The notes: generated by a model not told the origin, from the letters alone. A stretch of 6,802 nucleotides of DNA from an uncultured Desulfomonile sp. (GCA_903920415.1 CAIXMD010000259.1:1-6802); one strand, 5' to 3'. Counted from the stretch's first letter, positions 1-6,079 are shown. Numbers and translations: made by a program.

Positions 1-1308
1 GAAGATGAGGATGCTGAAGATGAAAATAACAATATAAAAACCTGCCATATTGCACTGGCTTTTGAGATGTCGCCAATCGAAGCGAAAGCCGATTCCAAGA
101 AGCAGAGAAACGACAATAGCATAACTGCCACCTCCAAATGGGAACTTGTACCCATCGAACCAGGACGCGTGTGTATCTATTTTCCGGCAGAGACGGTAAC
201 TTCCAACCTACGCTTTCATCTTCATGCACCTTTTGCCTCGACCATTGCACGTGATAGTGTGCGGAAGTATGCAGGAAACGACATACTGCGCAATCATTTG
301 GCTGAACTGCTTGCCGAATCTATGCACGAAATCCGCGATCAAGGCTTGTTGTCTGTACAGAGTTTGGCTCTTCTTCCCAATGATAAAGACAATGTGCCTG
401 ATTTTTATAAGCCAATCATGACCCGATTGGTAAAAGAATTCAAGGGACAGGAGCTTGTCCCGATGAAACGCGGCGGATACGCCGCCGCATCCGGCATATT
501 TAGTGGACAGGGGGATCTGTCGGATCTGATTGATGACGATGATTTAGTAATTCTGCTTGCAGATAACTATTGCTCGCCAATGTGGGTGGCAAATCCATCT
601 CAAAGGAATCAGCGCGAGGATAACTTTCTGTCCATGTTGGATATCAAGGAATGGACAGATAATGACCTTGTGTCAGCATTAGCATCTATGGGTGATGATG
701 ATCAAAGTATTTGGATGCGTGATAAAGATCAAAAGTGGCATCAGAAACTGTATGCTTATCTCGAAAATCATGCAAACAAACTGGCAGATATTGAAATTAT
801 TCTTACCAGTGATGGAACTTATCGCAAGGGATGCGAATGCTACTTTTCTTCCGATGAAGTAGATGATGCCCTTTTCCCGCAAGTTGAGAAGGGGGTTTAT
901 ACAACAGATAGTGGTGTAAATCAGACTGTTTATAAGTTTCTTGAAAAAGTCGGTGTTCGAGAGATCGATGCAGTGGCTATTGTGGAGAGAGTGATTCTTC
1001 CAAAATATCCGTTAACAGATGTATTCAATGAAACTTCTTACCGCGAGGATCTGTATAAAATCAGTAAGTCTTATGCCGATTCTAACGATGCCGCAAAACA
1101 AAAACTTAAGACCAGCTTGGATAATGTCGCATGGATAGCATGCATTCATGCAAGCGGAGCTGAACCAGAAAAAGTGATTTGGCGAAAACCGAATTGCTCG
1201 GGTTTGTTTGATAAAAAACCAGATCATGAAGCATGGTTGAAACAACTTGTTGACGAAGATACTTATTTTTTTTACATCATTCTATACCCAAAGAATTATA
1301 TGGATTGA
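1..1308 (+). CDS. GHKL/Hsp90-like (sacsin-type) ATPase, middle part; 5' end outside window, frame ends early
   Basis: The frame is open from base 1, so the ATG at 67 is internal and the true start lies upstream. The first residues are strongly acidic (EDEDAEDENNN). They are followed by WELVPIEPGRVCIYFPAET and then FHLHAPFASTIARDSVR (about 50 residues after the ATG at 67). This pattern is typical of the transducer region just after the ATP-binding domain in Hsp90/sacsin-like GHKL proteins, where a hydrophobic 'FxxHAPF' strand precedes 'RDSVR'. The GHKL nucleotide-binding motifs themselves would lie upstream and are not seen. Later segments (ILTSDGTYRKG, FLEKVGVREIDAV, AWIACIHASG) look like the repeated 'L.T.DG..' and 'L..LGV' units of sacsin-like proteins. 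The frame stops at TGA 1306-1308 after a non-homologous-looking tail (YIILYPKNYMD). The protein appears to continue in the next frame from about 1272. Family recognition is by eye; the exact subfamily is uncertain. Confidence 0.7.
   Translation, partial: EDEDAEDENNNIKTCHIALAFEMSPIEAKADSKKQRNDNSITATSKWELVPIEPGRVCIYFPAETVTSNLRFHLHAPFASTIARDSVRKYAGNDILRNHLAELLAESMHEIRDQGLLSVQSLALLPNDKDNVPDFYKPIMTRLVKEFKGQELVPMKRGGYAAASGIFSGQGDLSDLIDDDDLVILLADNYCSPMWVANPSQRNQREDNFLSMLDIKEWTDNDLVSALASMGDDDQSIWMRDKDQKWHQKLYAYLENHANKLADIEIILTSDGTYRKGCECYFSSDEVDDALFPQVEKGVYTTDSGVNQTVYKFLEKVGVREIDAVAIVERVILPKYPLTDVFNETSYREDLYKISKSYADSNDAAKQKLKTSLDNVAWIACIHASGAEPEKVIWRKPNCSGLFDKKPDHEAWLKQLVDEDTYFFYIILYPKNYMD
1266..1273 (+). 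other. T8 run where the ATPase reading frame changes by -1
   Basis: The sequence has eight consecutive T. Upstream coding is in the frame of base 1. Coherent downstream coding begins in the frame one base back, so inserting one T would fuse the two pieces into one open frame from base 1 to 2483. In the upstream frame the run contains the heptamer T TTT TTT (1266-1272), which fits the X XXY YYZ slippery pattern for -1 ribosomal frameshifting. Homopolymer slippage by RNA polymerase is another way to express the full protein. I see no strong stem-loop in the AT-rich bases after it, so a plain mutation or a sequencing error is at least as likely. Confidence 0.6.
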
Positions 1309-2483
1309 TAGACCTATCTGATTCATTAACACTACATCTTCATTATACGGATGAATTTAATGTTACACTGAAGTCTGCATGGGGCGACAACAAACAAGGG
1401 CTAAAGGGTTTCAAACCGGATGCAACGGTCATAGGAATCGAGGCTGCTTTGGATAATTGGAATAGAGAAAGGTGCACTACTTTATGGTGTATTATGTGTG
1501 ATACGCCACGCATTATCTCTGGGATGACTAAATCGGCTTCCAACAAAACCGATTTACATGGAACAAAGGAAAACCTTGAATATACAAAGGTCGGTAAATT
1601 GTGTCGTGACCGTGAATGGTTACCTGATAAAAATGGAATGTGGCGCAAGCCCTCTGAGCTGCTCCTATCGGATTTACCAGAAGAGTTTGACGCTGCATCC
1701 ATTCGCTCGAAAGAGGTTGCTGACAAACTGGGAATGAAAAAACCTGAAGAGGCAAAGGCTGCTGATACTTTATCTAAGGGTAATCCTCGTAAGAAAGAAT
1801 TGCTTGAACGAATTGCTAACGCATCAGACGATGAGCTTGAAAAATTTGAAAAACTTGTGCCAAGCAAAATTCCATCTGTTCCTGTACTATCGTTTAGGGT
1901 TGGTCTTGCTAATATGCACAGGCCACAACGAGGAACCAGCTCGGTGCAGCAGGGAACTGGTGAGGGAGAACAATCTTATTCTGTTAAAAATCCAGATCGT
2001 TACCAGAACAAGCTTGATGAGGACGCTGCTAATGCAGTGGAAGAACACTTGAAAAACCCTCAATTCATCAGTTTTTCTCCTGTGCGTGACAAAGCAGACA
2101 ATAAGGAGTCTCGTAATTTTCTTTATAAGGAGTATCAAGGTCGCTGCCAGATTACGGGAGCAACCTTTCCTAAAGCATCGATTAATGCCGAAGGTGAGTC
2201 AGAAAATTACTTTGAGGCTTGCTGTCTGTTATCGAGCATCAATACCAGTTATTTCAATGATGCGGGCAATATGCTTTGCATTAGTGCTGATACCATGGCA
2301 AAGCTAAAGCACGCCAGTTTTGAATGGCTGGAGGACATCCATGATAAAATAGCCGAATTTGAGGGCAGCGGTAGTCGTGCTCAAAAAGTCAGCATCAAAA
2401 TTAATCTTGCTGGTGAAGAGTGTACCATTACATGGAGCCAGCGGCATTTCATGCGGCTGATTTCATTGTATAAAGAGGCCTGA
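1305..2483 (+). CDS. C-terminal part of the same sacsin-like ATPase, with degenerate HNH-like domain
   Basis: This is probably not an independent gene. The only start near its beginning is a TTG at 1305 without a Shine-Dalgarno sequence. The same frame reads sensibly back to the T run (LHHSIPKELYGLIDLSD), making a natural continuation of the upstream frame. Counting from the TTG, residues 105-118 (WLPDKNGMWRKPSE) resemble the 'WLP..G.w.kP' units of sacsin-like proteins. Residues 130-185 are a charged helical stretch, and 205-235 a polar linker. The last ~130 residues form a domain with C281QITG, YFEAC (302-306), GNMLC (321-325) and AKLKHASFEW. The layout matches an HNH/treble-clef nuclease (CxxC, EaHH, N..alCp.CH). 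However, the second metal cysteine, the catalytic histidine pair and the CxxCH are absent, so I infer a non-catalytic fold. It ends 56 bases before the wHTH-HNH gene. Whether functional protein is made depends on the frame change. Confidence 0.65.
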   Translation: MIDLSDSLTLHLHYTDEFNVTLKSAWGDNKQGLKGFKPDATVIGIEAALDNWNRERCTTLWCIMCDTPRIISGMTKSASNKTDLHGTKENLEYTKVGKLCRDREWLPDKNGMWRKPSELLLSDLPEEFDAASIRSKEVADKLGMKKPEEAKAADTLSKGNPRKKELLERIANASDDELEKFEKLVPSKIPSVPVLSFRVGLANMHRPQRGTSSVQQGTGEGEQSYSVKNPDRYQNKLDEDAANAVEEHLKNPQFISFSPVRDKADNKESRNFLYKEYQGRCQITGATFPKASINAEGESENYFEACCLLSSINTSYFNDAGNMLCISADTMAKLKHASFEWLEDIHDKIAEFEGSGSRAQKVSIKINLAGEECTITWSQRHFMRLISLYKEA

Positions 2484-2539
2484 CGTTGCTATAAAAAAAC
2501 AGTTATATAACTTGATGCATCATTTTATTTTAAAACGCC

Positions 2540-3325
2540 ATGAAAGCAACTAAAGGTCCCATTCAGCGAATACGAGAGAGAGCTTTAGAATTACTTGAAG
2601 CCTACCCGAATGGTTTGAATTATAGCATACTATGGCCTATGATTTCTCAGTCAGATCCTGATTTAGATACAAGCACTATTACAACACAGGTTTCTGCACT
2701 AAAACACCACACGGAAATTTATCAACCAAAAAGAGGGATATACTGCCTTGTAAAATACAAGTCAGACTCAGCACAGCCAGTCGCTGATAATCCACGAAAT
2801 CCGTTTTTATCGACAGAGAGATTAGCCGGAGACGATGTCAACAACGTTTATCAGAAAGACCCCGAATCCCAGACATCTGACATTGAACCACCGACACTTT
2901 CAGCCCTACCATCGAACCCTGATAGTCGCTCACTGGCATCCTGGTATGAGGAGAGTGAACGGCGCGTTGCTACCCTCGACAGGAATGAACTGGCCAGACG
3001 GGCAGCAATGGCGAGTCCTGTGCCGCAAAAGATTGAATTGGCAGCAACAACAGTCTTTATCAGAGACCCTTATGTTGCAAAGTATGCCAAAATGCTGGCT
3101 GATGGTGCTTGTGACCTGTGCAAAAAGCCTGCTCCGTTTCTGACGCTCGACTCTGAACCCTATCTTGAATCACATCATGTGACTTGGTTGTCGCGTGGTG
3201 GCTATGACTTGATTGAAAATGTTGTAGCTCTTTGCCCGAACTGCCATCGGAAAATGCACAGTCGTGACGAAGAGGCGGATCGGGAGCACCTGCTTTATCG
3301 AATTTCGACTCGCCATCAACTGTAA
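2540..3325 (+). CDS. Winged-helix plus HNH endonuclease (McrA-like)
   Basis: A 261-residue protein in two parts. Residues 5-72 (RIRERALELLEAYPNGL ... YQPKRGIYCL) look like a winged helix-turn-helix of the type found on restriction-associated proteins, ending in the typical 'Y.p.rG.Y.L' wing. Residues 75-135 are a polar, probably disordered linker. Residues 173-245 form a complete HNH domain: C191DLC194, PYLESHH with H212/H213 after E210, GGYD, N227 in ENVVALCPNCHR, C232/C235, H236 and H240. Both zinc-binding pairs and the catalytic histidine are present, so it should be an active metal-dependent DNA endonuclease; which DNA or modification it recognises cannot be told. It lies 56 bases after the ATPase gene on the same strand, suggesting one transcription unit. 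No clear Shine-Dalgarno precedes the ATG, but the start fits the winged-helix beginning. The protein looks intact, unlike its neighbour. Confidence 0.85.
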   Translation: MKATKGPIQRIRERALELLEAYPNGLNYSILWPMISQSDPDLDTSTITTQVSALKHHTEIYQPKRGIYCLVKYKSDSAQPVADNPRNPFLSTERLAGDDVNNVYQKDPESQTSDIEPPTLSALPSNPDSRSLASWYEESERRVATLDRNELARRAAMASPVPQKIELAATTVFIRDPYVAKYAKMLADGACDLCKKPAPFLTLDSEPYLESHHVTWLSRGGYDLIENVVALCPNCHRKMHSRDEEADREHLLYRISTRHQL

Positions 3326-3361
3326 AAAATACGAGAAAGGCTTTTGTGATACCGATGGAGC

Positions 3362-3408
3362 ATTTCAGATCATGATGTCAGGTATATTGCAAAATACATC
3401 TCTGAAAT
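3362..3408. repeat. Interrupted inverted repeat between HNH gene and mntA
   Basis: ATTTCAGA (3362-3369) is exactly complementary to TCTGAAAT (3401-3408). Inside it GATGT (3374-3378) pairs with ACATC (3396-3400) after a 4-base bulge on one side. The structure sits 36 bases after the HNH stop and 57 bases before the preferred mntA start. It could be a transcription boundary, since CCCCTTTT follows shortly after, or an operator for the downstream toxin-antitoxin genes. It lacks the GC-rich stem and immediate T run of a normal terminator. Confidence 0.35.
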
Positions 3409-3465
3409 TGGTAGCCCCTTTTGATAATTCTCTCTTGCAAATTCTATCGGATGAATAAAAACGTT

Positions 3466-3753
3466 ATGAGACTCACCGATATACAACAGCAGCACATACT
3501 TCGGGCAACCCGGCAAAACTTCGGCACCGATGCTAAAGTATGGTTGTTTGGTTCGCGCGTTGACGATACGCGGCGCGGTGGAGATGTGGACTTGTATGTG
3601 GAGACGACGCAGAGTAATGCGCCAATGGCGGCACTGCACTGTAAAGTATCTATCGAAGAGAGTTTAGACCTGCACGTTGATCTGGTTGTTAATGATCATG
3701 TGAAGGATGAACCAATCTATCATATCGCAAAAAAGCAGGGGGTTCTCTTATGA
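3466..3753 (+). CDS. mntA: MntA-type minimal nucleotidyltransferase antitoxin
   Basis: A 95-residue MNT-domain protein. The pol-beta-type nucleotidyltransferase signature GSRVDDTRRGGDVDLYV is at residues 29-45: G29-S30, then D40 and D42 as metal-binding aspartates. A third acidic residue, D72, lies in the strand LHVDLVV. In type VII systems such proteins AMPylate the partner HEPN toxin and so neutralise it. The stop overlaps the start of the HEPN gene by four bases (ATGA, 3750-3753), implying translational coupling. ATG 3466 is preferred because MRLTDIQQ matches the usual beginning of the family as I recall it. An in-frame ATG at 3451 would add five residues, and none of the candidates has a clear Shine-Dalgarno. 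All key residues are present, so it is probably active. Confidence 0.85.
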   Translation: MRLTDIQQQHILRATRQNFGTDAKVWLFGSRVDDTRRGGDVDLYVETTQSNAPMAALHCKVSIEESLDLHVDLVVNDHVKDEPIYHIAKKQGVLL

Positions 3754-4223
3754 CCGAGCATTTGCGCCTTATTGCAAGGCAATTGGATCATGTGCAGCGT
3801 ATGCGTGACTATCTGGCGCACTCTTTTGAGCGGTGCAGCGAAATCTTTTCTGTGACGAATTGGCAGGCCATGAGCATGGAGCAGCACGAAATGCTCGCTG
3901 CTTTTCGTGTACGGTTCAGCGAGTTTCAGGAGCATCTCGGGAAGACCATGAGAGCGATAGCCATTGAAGAAGAGGTTGAGGTCGAGCGTTTTGGTTCAGT
4001 ATTGGCTTTTATGGAAAAGCTCAAGGTGTTGGAGTCGGTAGAGCGCTGGAAGATGATTCGAGAAATACGCAATGCCGTTAATCATGAGTATGAAGAGGAC
4101 GCTGGACGGCTCTCCCTGTTTTTTACCGAAATGTTCAAGGCGACTCCTGAGTTATTTGCCTGTCACGAGAGATTGGTGTTTTTTTGCGCAGAGGCTTATG
4201 GTCTTGGCAGTTCGCCGACATGA
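3750..4223 (+). CDS. hepT: HepT-like HEPN RNase toxin of type VII pair
   Basis: A 157-residue, mostly helical protein with the HEPN RNase motif RNAVNHEY at residues 107-114. R107-x4-H112 is the catalytic pair. Y114 completes the RX4HXY form, in which the tyrosine is the residue AMPylated by MntA in characterised MntA-HepT pairs. The preceding helix, RWKMIREI, and the following acidic EYEED are typical. Its start overlaps the mntA stop (ATGA), and AGGGGG at 3737-3742, seven bases before the ATG, is a good ribosome binding site. The order is antitoxin then toxin. Family function is established for HepT; the substrate RNA of this copy cannot be read from sequence. The ends look natural, with no sign of truncation. 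Confidence 0.83.
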   Translation: MTEHLRLIARQLDHVQRMRDYLAHSFERCSEIFSVTNWQAMSMEQHEMLAAFRVRFSEFQEHLGKTMRAIAIEEEVEVERFGSVLAFMEKLKVLESVERWKMIREIRNAVNHEYEEDAGRLSLFFTEMFKATPELFACHERLVFFCAEAYGLGSSPT

Positions 4224-4375
4224 ACGACATGCGAGAATGGCAGCTTAATCGTCCAGGAACTCCCGCAGCAAGAAAAGTGCTGAATTGGCAAAGCTTGAGG
4301 TACAAGGAACGGTACAAAAGGAAAATGCGTTTGTTATGGTTGTTGTATCAACATTATCACAAAGCAGAGGCTTAT
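4188..4375. repeat. 12-base direct repeat bracketing the spacer after hepT, with other short repeats inside
   Basis: GCAGAGGCTTAT occurs at 4188-4199, in the last codons of hepT, and again at 4364-4375, where it supplies the AGAGG ribosome binding site of the UPF0175 gene. Between the copies is a ~150-base stretch without a convincing gene. It holds an imperfect tandem pair GGTACAAGGAAC / GGTACAAAAGGA (4299-4322) and a small inverted repeat GTTG-TAT-CAAC (4342-4352). The latter two are candidate operator elements for the cassette at 4377, and the long direct repeat may mark an old recombination junction. All of this is inference from pattern. Confidence 0.3.
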
Positions 4376-4376
4376 T

Positions 4377-4628
4377 ATGCAAATAGCCATTGGTTTAACC
4401 GATGATTTTGTTGCATTTCAGGCAGTGTCTGACATTCGGCAAGAAGTTCGTATCTCTTATGCTCTTTGGCTCTATCAGCAAAGAAGGGTCATGCTGGGTA
4501 AAGCGGCGGAGTTGGCTGGTTGCGATATTTATGACGTTATGAGTATCTGCAAAACCAATCGACAACCTGTTATTGATATAACGCGAGATGAATTGCTTGA
4601 AGAACTTAATGGCTTTGCACAATCATGA
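4377..4628 (+). CDS. UPF0175 family antitoxin
   Basis: An 83-residue protein with the UPF0175 pattern: VRISYALWLYQQRRVMLGKAAELAGCD at roughly residues 24-50, giving 'a..LY....vsLGKAAElAg' and a helix-turn-helix-like core, then PVIDITRDELLEELN near the C terminus. Such proteins are small DNA-binding antitoxins usually paired with DUF3368 PIN toxins. That gene follows here with a four-base ATGA overlap at 4625-4628. AGAGG at 4366-4370, six bases before the ATG, is a good ribosome binding site and fixes the start. It is likely an autorepressor of its own operon, as is usual for antitoxins (inference). Its length is normal for the family and it looks intact, although its partner does not. Confidence 0.85.
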   Translation: MQIAIGLTDDFVAFQAVSDIRQEVRISYALWLYQQRRVMLGKAAELAGCDIYDVMSICKTNRQPVIDITRDELLEELNGFAQS

Positions 4629-4825
4629 TTCTTGTCGCAGATGCCTCGGCCTTGATTGCTCTTGCTACTTGCGATAGCCTCGCCTTGCTTGATGCCATCT
4701 TTGGAAATGTGCTCGTGCAGGATGCCGTTAATGCTGAAGTAACAGAATCGGATAAGCCCCAGTCGGCGCGTCTGCGGAGTTATCTCCAGGGTAAAGTGCG
4801 CGTGGTGGACATGCAACGTTTCTAA
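4625..4825 (+). pseudogene. Truncated DUF3368 PIN-domain toxin
   Basis: The N-terminal half of a DUF3368/PIN-like RNase toxin: MILVADASALIALA with the first catalytic aspartate D6 and S8, then the usual LLDAIFGNVLVQDAVNAEV helix-strand region with E38. The reading frame ends at TAA 4823-4825 after 66 residues, whereas family members are normally about 150-170. The second half, which carries the remaining acidic residues of the PIN active site, is absent. It is not found in another frame either: within about 30 bases the next gene's ribosome binding site begins, so this is a deletion and not a simple frameshift. I infer it is non-toxic. The start overlaps the UPF0175 stop by ATGA, as in an intact operon. 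Confidence 0.75.
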
Positions 4826-4857
4826 CTTTTCATAATCTGAACATTTGGAGAATTCAC

Positions 4858-5082
4858 ATGACGACATGTTCCAATGTTGCACATCGCGACCCTGAAATAC
4901 TCAGTGGAGCTGTAGTGTTTATGGGTACTCGAGTTCCGGTTCGCTCCCTGTTCGACTATCTTGAAGGAGGCGACACTTTGGAGGAATTTTTGCGCCAATT
5001 TCCCTCTGTTACACGCAAACAAGCCATTACCGTTCTTGATGATGCCTGTGAATCCGTGACAAACTATGCGCATACTGCTTGA
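4858..5082 (+). CDS. DUF433 family antitoxin
   Basis: A 74-residue protein matching DUF433 along its whole length: RDPEILSGAVVFMGTRVPV (residues 10-28), then LFDYLEGGDTLEEFLRQFPS and VTRKQAITVLDDA. The 'GTRVPV' and 'FL..FPsV...qa' signatures are diagnostic. DUF433 proteins have a winged-helix-like fold and serve as antitoxins to PIN-like toxins; here the DUF5615 toxin gene overlaps its end by 17 bases. TTTGGAG at 4844-4850, seven bases before the ATG, is a strong ribosome binding site. The gene begins only 32 bases after the truncated PIN gene, so its promoter is either very short or shared with the cassette upstream. Confidence 0.87.
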   Translation: MTTCSNVAHRDPEILSGAVVFMGTRVPVRSLFDYLEGGDTLEEFLRQFPSVTRKQAITVLDDACESVTNYAHTA

Positions 5083-5386
5083 TGAAAATTTTCCGGTGGA
5101 CTTTGCGAAAATGCTTGCAGGGCATGAGATCGCAACGATCCATAGTCTGGGTTGGTCAGGTATTAAAAATGGCGATCTGCTTCGTCGTGCACATCGTGTC
5201 TGTGATGTATTTGTCACACTTGACCGAAATCTTGAGTTTCAGCAAAACATCAAAATCCTGCCTTTCGGTATCGTGGTTGTGCGTGCTCGTTCCAATCGTA
5301 TTGCTGAACTATCGCCCCACATCGCAAGTATTTTGGAGGCTGCTTGTCGTGTTGTGCCAGGTCAAGTCGAGAGTGTTGGTGTATAA
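5066..5386 (+). CDS. DUF5615 PIN-like toxin
   Basis: A 106-residue Mut7-C/PIN-like protein. Its motifs are RILLDENFP (D6, E7, N8), then SGIKNGDLLRRA with D37, and FVTLDRNLEF with T51 and D53. These supply the acidic metal-site residues of PIN-like RNases. FGIVVVRARSNRIAELSPHI is the characteristic DUF5615 tail. The length is normal. The ATG lies inside the end of the DUF433 gene (17-base overlap), so its translation is likely coupled, with antitoxin made first. Known relatives are toxins of DUF433-DUF5615 pairs. RNase activity is expected from the fold but the target is unknown. The stop TAA is followed without a gap by the remnant of a WYL regulator in the same frame. Confidence 0.86.
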   Translation: MRILLDENFPVDFAKMLAGHEIATIHSLGWSGIKNGDLLRRAHRVCDVFVTLDRNLEFQQNIKILPFGIVVVRARSNRIAELSPHIASILEAACRVVPGQVESVGV

Positions 5387-5888
5387 CCTTTTTTGGTTGT
5401 ATCGGATGGTTCCATCGTCGTCTATCGATTGCAATTTTCTCACTCAAACGAGAATTGGTCGCTGATCGGATATTGTGAACTCAGAAAAGATATCCGCTCA
5501 TTTGTTGTTTCTCGCATAAGGGATATCTCACTGACAGAGAAGCAGTTTACTATTCCGTCTTCATTTTCCATTGAACGGTACATCGAAGAGAGTTTCGACC
5601 AGATTCATGAGGAGACTGTTCAGCATGTCTCTATCAGGTTTACCCCCTATCAGGCTCAATGGATTCGGGAACATCGCTGGCACGTAACCCTGCAAGTTGA
5701 GGAACAAGCGTGTCGGGGCACTTGATGCCTTGATGCACTGGGTCATGCGTTACGGCAGAGAGGCAGAGGTTCTTGAGCCTGCAGAGTTGCGAGAAATGAT
5801 CAGGGAGGAGCTGGCCTGTACACAAAAAATCTATGAGCCACCGCCGTCAGACAGGGGTTACTCAAAAGCTCATGGCAAGATGGTTTAG
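5387..5888 (+). pseudogene. WYL-domain transcriptional regulator remnant
   Basis: The first segment, in the frame of 5393, has NWSLIGYCELRKDIRSF, SRIRDISLTEKQFTIP, and VSIRFTPYQAQWIREHRWH. These are the core of a WYL domain ('W.LigyC..R.diR.F.lsRI') and the strand after it. The last segment, in the frame of 5697, has ALDALMHWVMRYGREAEVLEPAELR, the standard WYL C-terminal extension. The two are joined at about 5690-5715 by a frame change and apparently a small deletion of the 'dGs..l.m.v' region. Members are usually about 300-330 residues, with an N-terminal winged helix. Here that helix and the first part of the WYL domain are missing, and the remnant begins directly behind the DUF5615 stop codon. 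No credible start site is present (TTG 5393, no ribosome binding site). It is almost certainly non-functional. Confidence 0.75.
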
Positions 5889-5907
5889 TATGGAACAAGC
5901 CACAAGT

Positions 5908-5938
5908 ATTGCTGTCGCTCCGGTTACATTGCAGCAAT
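5908..5938. repeat. Small inverted repeat after the WYL remnant
   Basis: ATTGCTG (5908-5914) and CAGCAAT (5932-5938) can form a 7-base-pair stem with a 17-base loop. No T run follows, so it is a weak terminator candidate at best. It may be chance. Confidence 0.2.
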
Positions 5939-5945
5939 CGTCTTA

Positions 5946-5980
5946 AACTTTGAACTTTGAACCTTGAACTTTGAACATTG
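5946..5980. repeat. Five-copy heptamer tandem repeat (AACTTTG type)
   Basis: Five head-to-tail 7-base units: AACTTTG, AACTTTG, AACCTTG, AACTTTG, AACATTG. The array lies between the WYL remnant and the PDDEXK gene. Similar heptamers are, from memory, frequent between genes of green sulfur bacteria and some other lineages. The single-base variation between units suggests an old array. The function is unknown. It is not CRISPR-like, because there are no spacers. Confidence 0.85.
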
Positions 5981-6079
5981 ATTTCTCTCGATGCAAAAGG
6001 CATGGATGTCTGTGGGTTTTCACGAATGCCCTACACGGCGCCCCTTTTTACTTTGCCAGCAGGGTGTCGGACAAATCGT

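Noticed and set aside
1305..1307. TTG as an independent start for the second ATPase piece
   Set aside because: There is no ribosome binding site, and coding sense extends upstream to the T run in the same frame, so it is better read as the continuation of a split gene.
1343..1867. 174-residue open frame on the minus strand
   Set aside because: It lies antisense to the ATPase C-terminal part, which has clear family motifs. The minus-strand product is serine-rich and low in recognisable structure, a typical shadow.
2486..2511. Promoter-like TTGCTA...TATAAC in the gap before the HNH gene
   Set aside because: The spacing is only 14 bases and the AT-rich gap makes such matches likely by chance; the HNH gene may simply be cotranscribed with the ATPase.
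4184..4405. 73-residue open frame between hepT and the UPF0175 gene
   Set aside because: It overlaps the ends of both real genes, has no ribosome binding site and resembles no family known to me. The basic, tryptophan-rich composition looks like non-coding translation.
5946..5980. CRISPR array
   Set aside because: The units are 7 bases, directly adjacent and without spacers, so it is a plain tandem repeat.
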